NCBI GenBank assembly: GCA_003024985.2
Contig: PXIH01S0005172.1
Strand: one strand, 5' to 3'
DNA: 12,946 nt
DNA from: Euperipatoides rowelli
Lineage: Eukaryota; Onychophora; Udeonychophora; Euonychophora; Peripatopsidae
Under the pieces are notes generated by a model. It was not told the DNA's origin, made no database searches, and saw nothing but the letters and a program-made list of their open reading frames with translations. The position numbers and the translations under genes were made by a program. This document shows positions 1 through 7,748 of this stretch, piece after piece (the first letter of the stretch is position 1; each line of letters opens with the position of its first letter).

Positions 1-363
1 ACACAGATTAGTTTTTTTTTTCTACAATGTATAATCTTTCTTTCATATGGTTTAGCTTAATATAATGAATTTTTTATTATTGAAATTATATAATGTGTGG
101 TTTATTATTAAGGAGGTCTAGCTATTGAATTTCTTTTTTTTATTTTATTAAGTTATATTACAAGGTCAAAGCCCAATGACGGGAATTATTATAACTTATA
201 ATAATAATTTTGCTTTTGGTATCTTTATGTATATTTCAAATATTCAGATTGTGACTTATTTTTTCTTTCTTAACTTGTCTTAATATTTAGATATACAGAT
301 TTATATTGGGAAAGAATGAACCACATATATTAATTTCTTATAATTGTGAATCCTGACTTTTGT
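1..363. other. A+T-rich non-coding DNA
   Basis: No reading frame of useful length, RNA gene or clear repeat is visible on either strand. The stretch is very rich in A and T with short T runs. It could be the 5' region of the L1/Tx1-like relic that follows, but nothing in the sequence shows this. Confidence 0.6.
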
Positions 364-531
364 ATTAATTTTCTTTCCTTGAATGTACAAGGAATGAATT
401 CATTAAATAAAAAAAATTCATATTGGATTATTTAATTAAAAATCAAATTAATTTAGCTTTTTCAAAAGACAAAATTAAGTAAGCATAAAAGAGATGATTT
501 ACATAATATTAAAAAGTACTATAATGTGTGA
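364..531 (+). pseudogene. L1/Tx1-type LINE endonuclease N-terminal relic
   Basis: Three short reading frames joined by frameshifts resemble the first 55 or so residues of an L1/Tx1-type ORF2 endonuclease. Frame 1 (364-432) reads F-L-S-L-N-V-Q-G-M-N-S, the classic opening strand with the active-site Asn. Frame 2 (432-479) reads I-N-L-A-F-S-K-D, where the family has L-x-F-L-Q-E-T-H, so the catalytic Glu appears lost. Frame 3 (484-528) reads H-K-R-D-D-L-H-N-I-K-K-Y-Y, matching the segment that usually follows. Similarity stops abruptly at 531. This is a different LINE class from the two CR1/L2-like elements further right. The match is short and decayed, so the call is tentative. Confidence 0.45.
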
Positions 532-1242
532 AAAAGTTCATGTACCGCTCAGACATGAGAACAGTGCATGAAGTTGGCTCCATTATTGGGTTTAGGAGGG
601 CGGTGTGTTCTACCCACCCTTTGCAACCACCGTGGATTGATTTTCCCACCATGTGGTTGGATGCTCTCCAATACACAACAGATATGGCTGGGGCATTTGT
701 GTACTCTGTTGAAGTACCTGGGCCATGTATCAATTATCAGTTACCCCCCCCCTAAGGCCCCTATGCAAGTTATTCAATACCAATTTGGAGTACAGCTATA
801 GAATTAAGTATTGTATATAAAAGGGATTGTTTGAGTTAGGGAAGGAGTCGTAAGTAATTCAGCACAATCTTCCTCCACAAAGGTTAATGGTTGCATTGCG
901 CACTGTGCATTTGGCATGTCCGCAGTCCTTGACATTGCCTATAACGTGAATTCATTAGACATTTTTTCACATTTACAAATGGTCACTAACACCTTGGCCA
1001 GTTCATACTGATGGTCAGTCGAATATACTTGCCTACACGGCCCAATTAATGAAGAAAATTTGTAGACTCATGGAATTGTAGCGCGGTCAATGATAGATAG
1101 GGGTAGGGCGGAGCTTATTTACTAATAGTGGACAATGGCTTACTGGCTAACTGTCTGTACATGGCTAAACTCTTACTCAGGCTACCCTCTATGTAGGCTA
1201 TATGACAGCAGTTACAAAGGGAACAATACAAGGTGAAATTTT
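532..1242. other. Less A+T-rich segment, no gene recognised
   Basis: Base composition is clearly more balanced than in the flanks, especially 540-800 and 1080-1210. Overlapping ORFs of about 75 codons exist in two + frames and one - frame between 509 and 801, but none shows a domain I recognise, and three competing frames are what a locally stop-poor stretch gives by chance. A run of nine C lies at 744-752. The segment could be the body of an unclassified repeat or a piece of unique genomic DNA. Confidence 0.4.
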
Positions 1243-1527
1243 TTGAAAACTTATAACACAACAATTTATTTTCAAACCCAAATGCTCAAAGAAGACTGCT
1301 GCACTGACACCAGGAAAAAAATTACATCTGGCAGTGATGATGACAACCTAGACAGTGCTGAAGAAGACTTTGAAACAGACTATATTTACACTCGGTTCCC
1401 TGAACAAGATTCCATGAACTTTTCAAATACAGATTTATCATTGATGAAAATTATGATGCAAGCAACAGCAACCAGCATGGTATTACTATTCAGATTTTTA
1501 AAAACACTTTCCTATCTCCCTTTTTAA
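1243..1527 (+). pseudogene. Acidic ORF, possible N terminus of the piggyBac relic
   Basis: The open frame has no ATG at its 5' end and covers about 94 codons. Its core is a Ser/Asp/Glu-rich stretch (S-G-S-D-D-D-N-L-D-S-A-E-E-D, about 1327-1370). PiggyBac transposase-derived proteins commonly begin with an acidic, disordered region like this, and a better piggyBac match in the same orientation follows from about 2094, so this may be the detached N terminus. Near 1437-1500 another frame (D-E-N-Y-D-A-S-N-S-N-Q) continues the hydrophilic character. There is no specific domain, so an unrelated small ORF is equally possible. Confidence 0.3.
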
Positions 1528-1956
1528 TGAACTATAGTTCTGTTATATATCCTCAACTTTATTGATACTAACATCTTGTAAACAACTACAGGATGAAACT
1601 ATTAGTCATCTTTTATCACAAGCCTTTATTTTGAAAGCATTTATTTTGACTCTTCGTTAAAATAATAATAAAAAAATTGTTGTGGGCAAAATAAACTTAA
1701 TTTTGAATATTGTGATGTAATGGTACTACAATGGTATAATAAATCTTGTGACTCCCTCTTCACTCCCGCAGCTTTTAAAAAAGATATTCTGATTATTATT
1801 ACATGATTTAAAGAAGCTATTCATTAATAACGTAAAGAAAAATACAAGGTCAGTGCAAAAAACCTGTTTTCTCACGATACCTTTTTTTGATATTAGATTT
1901 TCAATGGTGTCTGCATGGAGGAGAGTATAAGGGGTGGTATTTTTTTATTGTTTAGG
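1528..1956. other. A+T-rich non-coding DNA
   Basis: Stops are frequent in all frames and no RNA gene or clear repeat is visible. If the acidic ORF upstream does belong to the piggyBac relic, this stretch and the short tandem repeat after it would be an insertion or an intron inside that gene. I see no convincing splice sites to decide. Confidence 0.5.
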
Positions 1957-2027
1957 AAAACATCTACACGACTGAAAAAAAAAGCTCATCAAAACATCTA
2001 CACAAATAAAATAAAAAAAAGCTCATC
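1957..2027 (+). repeat. Two-copy direct tandem repeat, 34 and 37 bp
   Basis: Copy 1 is 1957-1990 and copy 2 is 1991-2027. Both start AAAACATCTACAC, contain an A-rich middle and end AAAAAGCTCATC. They differ mainly in the central A-rich part. The pair is followed by a T run, a C-rich run (about 2040-2049) and a short mixed-composition stretch up to about 2090 that looks unlike the flanking DNA and may be the end of a small repeat element. Confidence 0.75.
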
Positions 2028-2093
2028 AATTTTTTTTGCCCCCCCACCCCTGGATTTTTTTCTGCGGACACCCATGGCGACCAGTAATACAGT

Positions 2094-2770
2094 AGAGTTA
2101 GTGATGACCAAAGTGACTCGTCATTATCAGACCCTCCACCAAAGAGAAAATCTCAGCAAAACTTCCTCCCAAAAAAAACCCTAACAAAAAACAACAATAA
2201 TGGAAATGGATTAAAAAAAACCATCAGAACCTTCAAAATGAACTGATACCTAAGCAGATAGCCTGAGAGGCTAAAACACACTTCAAATGTTCAAGACAAT
2301 GATAATAAACTGATAAAACTCATGACCTTTGAGTCAAACAGGTACAGGCTCTGTAATCGAACTAGAATGAAACCAATCACAATGAAATGAAATGGACTGT
2401 TTTTTAAGAATGTGCATACATGGCAGTGATTAATATTCCCTTTAGGCAATGGTATTGGAGTCCTAATTTAGTTGCAGATGCTATGACAGTAAACCGATTG
2501 GAAGAAATATTATCTGTACTTCACTTAAATTACTAGAGTTAGAAAAACAAAGAGGTGATGAAGGTTATGATCGTTTGCAGAAGGTTAGACCAATGATTGA
2601 TCATCTGAACAAGAGCTTCAGTTCTTTAGCAGAACCAGCAATATGTCAATCAATCAATGAGCAGATTGTTAGAATTAGCAACAGATTATATTAAGAGGAA
2701 TAGGCTATAACTGTGGTAAGCCAATAGATCTTATTTTTACCAGAAGTGAAGTGTTTAAAAATAGGTGAAT
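2094..2770 (+). pseudogene. piggyBac transposase relic, N-terminal and central part
   Basis: Fragments in changing frames follow the order of a piggyBac (PGBD-type, DDE) transposase. 2100-2175 is a Ser/Asp/Pro/Lys-rich leader. 2204-2263 contains K-W-I-K-K-N-H-Q-N-L-Q. 2310-2390 resembles the E-x-T-N-x-Y-R region. 2420-2533 reads M-A-V-I-N-I-P-F-R-Q-W-Y-W-S-P and then M-T-V-N-R-L-E-E-I-L, the segment where the family has Y-W and M-S-x-x-R-F-x-x-I. 2539-2691 has Y-D-R-L-Q-K-V-R-P-M-I-D-H-L-N followed by S-I-N-E-Q-I-V. The family motif there is S-x-D-E-Q, whose Asp is catalytic. Here codon 2656-2658 is AAT (Asn), consistent with a G-to-A change. Weak similarity continues to about 2770. Stops at 2264, 2534 and 2692 and several frameshifts make it non-functional. 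Confidence 0.8.
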
Positions 2771-3369
2771 TAATTTCTCATACTGTAAATATTTATTAAT
2801 TTTAGTTTATTAATTTGTGTTTAATTATATAATATGTTAAGTAATTTTGATGTGTAGAGATAATATAAATGTTATTATTGTTTGAGTTAAAAACGAATTT
2901 GTTAGTATACATTTTCTGGTTCAAATTTAATCCGCTAGTGGGAGCTGAAATGCAGGACTTAGTTATATGAACTTTGAGAGCATTAATAGAGTTTATTGAA
3001 CTGTAGGGGGAGCTGATACCTCAGTGTTTGGGATGAATACTTATGTACTTTTAGAGAGTCAGTTGAATGTGTTACCCACCATGTGAGAGGATGAGTATTT
3101 GTGTATGTGAGCTGTGTGCCACAAATTGATCAACATCTAGTGTAAATTTTGATGACCTAAGTATTATTAAATACTGGATTATTATACTGTTTAGTTTATG
3201 TTATTTAATTAAGTTACACAAGTTGAATATTGTTAAGTTAAACAAAGGACTAACAACCATCCTAGTGACGCCATATTGGATTTTAGTTATTTTAGTCTAC
3301 AAAATCTATAGAAGCCATCAGATGAAGGCGGCATTCATTGAAGATATACATAGTGAAAAAAAACGTGCG
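2771..3369. other. Insertion splitting the piggyBac relic
   Basis: PiggyBac similarity stops near 2770 and resumes near 3370, although in the family only about 10 to 20 residues separate the two parts. The 600 bp between are A+T-rich. Two loosely similar stretches begin GGGAGCTGA near 2940 and 3008. An open frame that begins at 3223 runs through the right junction into the piggyBac part; its first 50 codons (hydrophobic, with Y-W-I-L-V-I-L-V-Y) match nothing I know. It may be an inserted small element or a remnant intron. No terminal inverted repeats are evident. Confidence 0.5.
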
Positions 3370-3840
3370 AGTGAGGCTAAAAGTATGGGTTCGAGATTTG
3401 TACATCGGATGGAGTTTCATAGTGATAACTTGAAAACAGATGTACTGGATGTCCCTCCTGAAATAGGTGAATCAGGTAAAATTGTTATTAGACTCAGCAG
3501 TACATTGCCTCCAGGTACTTAATATGTTTTTTGACAATTTTTTTTGCTTCACCTAAGCTACAACTTATCTGAAAAAGGGTTGTATGGGACCTGTACTTTG
3601 CGTAAAGATCAAACAGAACACTGTCTTCTCAAAACAGAGAAAGTACTGAAATCTGAGAGGAGAGGGTCATTTGACTACAAAGTAGATAAGGAAAATGGCA
3701 TAATGGTGTTTGAATGGTTTGACAACAAGTGGTAATAGTCGCATCAAATATTCATAGTGTGGAACCACTGCTAAAAGTAAAAAGATTTGACTGCAAAACT
3801 TTATATAACATACTGAAACTAAATAGATATAATGTATGGG
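3370..3840 (+). pseudogene. piggyBac transposase relic, C-terminal part
   Basis: This resumes the transposase. 3385-3519 has G-S-R-F-V-H-R-M-E-F, then E-I-G-E-S-G-K-I-V-I-R-L, matching the G-x-S-G-x-V-V-x-R-L strand. After a frameshift, 3521-3544 reads N-M-F-F-D-N-F-F, which keeps the second catalytic Asp (codon 3533-3535) of the D-N-x-F-T-S motif. 3575-3732 carries G-L-Y-G-T-C-T-L-R-K-D, R-R-G-S-F-D-Y and F-E-W-F-D-N-K-W, all hallmark PGBD blocks. A one-base loss shifts the frame at 3732, and V-V-I-V-A-S-N then follows. The last recognisable residues are R-Y-N-V-W-G near 3834, where the family has Y-N-x-x-M-G-G-V-D. The third catalytic Asp and the Cys-rich C terminus are not seen. Confidence 0.85.
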
Positions 3841-3842
3841 GA

Positions 3843-5200
3843 TAATTTAGGGATTGATATCCATATTCCACATATTGAAGAAAATAGCACTTTGGATAAT
3901 GACCTATGAAATTGAAAACTATGATGAAAAATTTAACTTTGTAGAACTTTATCAGTGGAAGAGTGGTCAAAGATTTCCCCTGTTCAGAAAATATATAAAT
4001 GCACTGATAAATCAAATCCCACTCGGCTGACACGTGTATATGATGTTCCTCCAGGGAAAGTAAGTGGACAGACATTATTAATGAACATTTTTGGCTACAT
4101 TTCAAGAAACCATTCTGTTTATATTTCAAAAGAGGAAAAGTTCACAAAGATGGTATATACTGTATATTTTTCTACTTCTGTACAATGTTCAGAATGCCAT
4201 TCATCATTTCATTCATATATTGAAGAACATCCTCCTGACAATATACCAGTTTTAATGAAATGTAGATATAGGAAAATTTATATATTGTCAAAGTAAAAAG
4301 AAAAGACAATTACAAGGTGATAGAAGGCAAGTGTTGGTTAGAAAAATGATTGATAATAATAAATCTGCTGCATCAATCAACAGCAAGCTAATAACCTAAT
4401 GGACCTTGGTGATAAAGAGCCAAGCCAACTAAACTAATTGAATGGTTTAAGACTTGCAAAATCAAGGCACAAAAAAGACATGAAACTAAGTGATGACCCA
4501 ATTGAATCTCTTAGTATTAAGAAATATACTGTTGAATTCAAAAATATTATTTGTTATATTGGTCGTGATCCTTTCTATGCCATTTATTGGACAAACTTTC
4601 AGCTGGCTGTTTATTGCAGCTACTGTCAAAAGAATGATATACCAACATTAATTATAGACTCAACTGGAGGCATTGTACAAAAAATTAAGAAACCTTTTGT
4701 GTATATGATAAGATAGGAATAGTCAATATTCAGTATGTAACGTGCTCTCAGAACCTCACAATAATGATATGATTACATTCTTCTTTAAATCTTTCTTGTG
4801 AGGTGGAGCATTTCCACCTAAGTTTTGCATCCCTTATTGATTATATTGAATATTGTGGGAGAATTCTAATTGGTTCAGAAGAATTGTCTTTACCTAAATT
4901 ATGTAAGATGTGATGTAAATCATACTGTAAAATTAAGAATGGACACCATTAAAAGGTAATTATAAAAGAATCCGTCAGTTCTACATTAGAGCTATGTGTC
5001 AAATTTTAATTTCAAAAGACACTTAATGATGTCAAGAAATTATTGGTAGCAATCTTTTTTGTGACCAGTTCAAAAAAATAAGGAATTGATATAAATACTG
5101 GTATAAAGACAAACTGTGAAGTAATGAAATACCAATATTTATTACAAAGAATAATGACAGGGAAAGTAGAAAGCCACACAAATGAATAAGAGGATTTTAC
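3843..5200 (+). pseudogene. Second transposase-like pseudogene (MULE-like, tentative)
   Basis: A chain of + frames reads as one decayed protein. 3925-3960 has Y-D-E-K-F-N-F-V-E-L. 3949-4296 carries V-E-E-W-S-K-I-S-P-V, then R-V-Y-D-V-P-P-G, and a C-S-E-C-H-S-S-F-H cluster at 4186-4212. 4292-4390 has the basic stretch R-Q-L-Q-G-D-R-R-Q-V. 4438-4716 has D-P-F-Y-A-I-Y-W and I-I-D-S-T-G-G-I-V (Asp codon 4657-4659), then 4721-4799 has Q-Y-S-V-C-N-V-L-S-E-P-H. 4961-5023 has R-I-R-Q-F-Y-I-R-A-M-C-Q, and 5025-5189 continues with one TAA. From memory, uncharacterised transposase-like proteins scattered through invertebrate genomes share the hydrophobic D-x-T-G-G, S-E-x-H and R-x-F-Y-x-R-A blocks in this order; the layout recalls MULE-type DDE transposases. 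The second catalytic acid is not visible. Family name uncertain. Confidence 0.55.
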
Positions 5201-5645
5201 TTGTGTGTCCCGCTGAGAATAAAAAATTACTGCCTATTTCCAGACGTGAATTATCGATAAAAAGTGACTGAAAGTGTCTGGATTTCAGACTTAGCAATAT
5301 TCAGCACAACCAATCAGATGTCGGGTGGCATTCTATCTGTTTTGGACATGCATACATTTTTTATTTTTGTACTGTTCCGGTTATTTTAAAATGGTGAATT
5401 TGAACATCTTGAATCTCAGTGAAATACAATTAATATTAGAGGTTCGTTTTTGTAATTTAATTTAAATTAGGAATTATTTATTTTGGAGATAGGGTTAGTA
5501 AAATATTATGTTTAAGTATATTTCACAAAAATAGTATCCTAGGGTTGTAGATAGTTTATTTCACAATAAAGGGTATTTCACACGTCTTTGTAATTAGGGT
5601 CAGGGTAAGGGTTTTAACAGTAATCTATTAAAATATTTGAAAATG
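5201..5645. other. Non-coding DNA with TTAGGG-like motifs
   Basis: No coding trace. The octamer ATTTCACA occurs at 5520, 5558 and 5575, and AGGGT-type words occur at 5491, 5541, 5595 and 5602, some as TAGGGTTAG and TAGGGTCAGGGTAAGGG. These look like a short degenerate G-rich simple repeat just before the point where element 1 becomes recognisable. The 5' end of element 1 could lie anywhere in this stretch. Confidence 0.5.
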
Positions 5646-5666
5646 TAGACACATTGTTGTCAATTA

Positions 5667-6383
5667 ATGACAAAAAAACTTAATGTTTTAGAAAATAATT
5701 TCAGTAGTTTGGATAAAAGAGTGATGGTATTGGAGAGCAACATGAATAGATTGGATGAGATTGAGGCCAGGTTGTCTAGTGCCTGCAATGTTAAACCTGA
5801 AAAACAAAATAAATTGGACTCACAGGTGATAAAACCAGAAGTATTGTGTGAAAATGTCAAAACTTTAATAAGTGACAGAGAAGAGCAAGTTAGAAGAGTA
5901 AGAGACAAAACTATTATTATTCACAATTTAGAAGAATCGTGCAAAATGCAAGATATTATTTCTTTGGTGAAACAGTTTAGTCCGGATTCGGAAATATCTA
6001 AGATTCTGAGATCATACAGATTGGGAAGGGCAGAAGACAATAAAATTAGACCTTTGTTGATATGTTTTGTTGATGTTTTTTCAAAGAGGTCTTTTTTAAA
6101 GATGCTTTTGTCAATGAGAGAATTAAAAGATAATTGTCTTCATTTAGCTAAATTCTCACCGGATAGATCATATAGTCAAAGAAAATCTTTTGTTGGAAAT
6201 AGAAGAAAAAGAAATGTTACTAGTGACAATGTAAATAAGACCTTAGAAGGTGCTGTGGCTGTAATTAACTCTGTTGAAGAGTCTCTAATTGCAGGATCCA
6301 TGAGTTCCTCCATATTGGAATCTGATCTGACAACTCAAACTGCTCAAAATGTAAAAAAGGGGAAAATAGCAATCAAATCATGA
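5667..6383 (+). CDS. LINE ORF1 protein, coiled coil plus RRM-like domain (element 1)
   Basis: An uninterrupted frame of 238 codons, the best-preserved one in the window. ORF1 proteins of CR1/L2-like LINEs bind the element RNA and form ribonucleoprotein particles. Residues 1-40 show leucine heptads (L-N-V-L-E-N-N-F-S-S-L) typical of the trimerising coil. Residues 80-175 fit the RNA-binding domain: T-I-I-I-H-N-L-E-E, then Y-R-L-G-R, I-R-P-L-L-I-C-F and later L-A-K-F-S-P-D-R-S. A Ser/Thr-rich tail follows. The frame opens after a stop at 5646-5648; ATG 5667 is the first Met, but the coil is cut short, so the original start was probably upstream. The gene stops 4 bases before the ORF2 ATG. Confidence 0.8.
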   Translation: MTKKLNVLENNFSSLDKRVMVLESNMNRLDEIEARLSSACNVKPEKQNKLDSQVIKPEVLCENVKTLISDREEQVRRVRDKTIIIHNLEESCKMQDIISLVKQFSPDSEISKILRSYRLGRAEDNKIRPLLICFVDVFSKRSFLKMLLSMRELKDNCLHLAKFSPDRSYSQRKSFVGNRRKRNVTSDNVNKTLEGAVAVINSVEESLIAGSMSSSILESDLTTQTAQNVKKGKIAIKS

Positions 6384-6387
6384 TTTT

Positions 6388-7365
6388 ATGAAATGTATTT
6401 ATACGAATGCAAACTCTATATGTAATAAATTGTGGGAATTAAAATGTTTGATGGATTTACATCAACCAGATGTGTTATGTATAGTAGAAACTTGGTGGAA
6501 TTATAAATTTACAGATGAGGAAATAAATTTAGATAGATAGTCTTTAATTAGAAAAGATAGACTAAATTAGAAGGAAGGTGGTTTCCTAATCTACGTGAAA
6601 CATGGTTTGAATTTTGAGATTCTGAATAGTATTAACTGTCTAGAGGAATGTTTGTCGTTTTCTATTTCTGCAGTTAGAAATAAAACAGTTTTCTGTCTAA
6701 TATATAGACCAACAAATATTGATTTTGCGGAAGACACTATGTTGTTAGATAATATTAAAACAAATTATGCATTTATTCTGTATGGAAAATCGAATAGATT
6801 AGTGATACTTGGAGACTTCAACCTCCCTGAAATAGATTGAGTAAAAGGTTCATTGTCATATGGAATTAACCATTTTGGATCCAGATTTTTTAATTTTGTT
6901 GAAGATAACATTCTTGTGCAACACATTTCCTGCGACACTAGATATAGAAACTTATCGACTTCCTTATTGGATCTGGTTATTTCTCGTGATCCAGATAATA
7001 TTAAAAAAATTGAAATTTTGCCCGGTATCGGTAGGAGCGATCACTCCTTGTTGATTTTCGAGATTAATCATGAAATAATAATAGAAGACTTTGATGTTTC
7101 TTACCTCGATTATGATCATTCGAATGTGGACTGCATCAATTCTGATCTACTTGAATTTGTTAACAATTTTTCATTTGAGGATAAAAATACTTTTGAAAAT
7201 GATTATCTTTATGCCTCAGCTAATATCAAGAGAATTATTGATTCCAGCACACCAGTAAGAAGAATTTTCAATAGAAAGGAAAAGGGTAAGAAGTTACCAA
7301 GTTGGTATAACAAAGAAAAAGATATATTAATTAAAAATAAAAATAAATCTTTCAAACATTTATGA
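6388..7365 (+). pseudogene. LINE ORF2, APE endonuclease domain (element 1)
   Basis: In the intact element this domain nicks target DNA to prime reverse transcription. One reading frame runs from ATG 6388 through the whole domain and is broken only by in-frame TAG 6538, TAG 6568 and TGA 6838. Landmarks in order are Y-T-N-A-N-S-I-C-N-K, P-D-V-L-C-I-V-E-T-W (catalytic Glu), K-D-R with G-G-F-L-I-Y-V-K, Y-R-P-T-N, L-G-D-F-N-L-P-E-I-D followed by the TGA where the family has Trp, L-L-D-L-V-I-S and G-R-S-D-H-S (catalytic Asp and His). The key catalytic residues are still present. The frame ends at TGA 7363, and the protein continues in another frame. Confidence 0.85.
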
Positions 7366-7748
7366 TTGATAAATGCGATTTGAACTGGAATAATTATAAA
7401 TCAAATAGAAACAGATTGAATAACGTAAGTAGAAACAATAAATTAAAATCAGATATTATTCAGAGATCAATGATTGATAAAAAGATATTGTATACTCATT
7501 TGAAGTCTGGAAAAAATAACAATTAGAGATATTAAGGAAATAGATAAAGACGGTTGTAACATAGGGGACAAAATGGAAATGGCTGATTGTTTCTTGAACT
7601 TTTTTACAAGATTCAATGTTGATGTAAACATTGGGGGGGGGGGAGAGAGAAAAATATGGACTTATATGCGTCTGAAATTGAAGAGCATAGAGAATTTGTG
7701 AATTTAAATAAAATTCTAGATTTGATAAAAGGATTTGAGCGGTTCTAG
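7362..7748 (+). pseudogene. LINE ORF2 linker between endonuclease and RT (element 1)
   Basis: This carries the protein from the endonuclease towards the reverse transcriptase through three frames. 7362-7523 is a Lys/Asn/Arg-rich stretch (Y-K-S-N-R-N-R-L-N-N-V), typical of the linker. 7519-7632 has I-R-D-I-K-E-I-D-K-D-G and A-D-C-F-L-N-F-F, matching the usual F-N-x-F-F segment. A run of eleven G at 7633-7643 destroys the frame. 7656-7745 then reads I-L-D-L-I-K-G, the helix just before the first RT motif. Function in the ancestor is structural, and no catalytic residue is expected here. Confidence 0.7.

Noticed and set aside
509-733. 74-codon ORF on the - strand with overlapping ORFs on the + strand.
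   Set aside because: No known domain, and three overlapping frames in a stop-poor segment; no way to prefer one.
3223-3375. Hydrophobic N-terminal 50 codons as a separate membrane protein or a true transposase start.
   Set aside because: They precede the piggyBac block only by frame chance after the 600 bp interruption and match no part of the family.
3752-4129. 125-codon ORF on the - strand.
   Set aside because: It lies opposite the end of the piggyBac relic and the start of the second transposase relic, whose + strand motifs explain the region; the - strand product shows no domain.
5660-5908. 82-codon Leu/Ser-rich ORF on the - strand.
   Set aside because: Antisense shadow of the coiled coil of LINE ORF1.
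6388-7365. Stop-codon reassignment as an explanation for the in-frame TAG and TGA codons.
   Set aside because: Frameshifts elsewhere in the same element and TAA/TGA/TAG all occurring inside relics point to decay.
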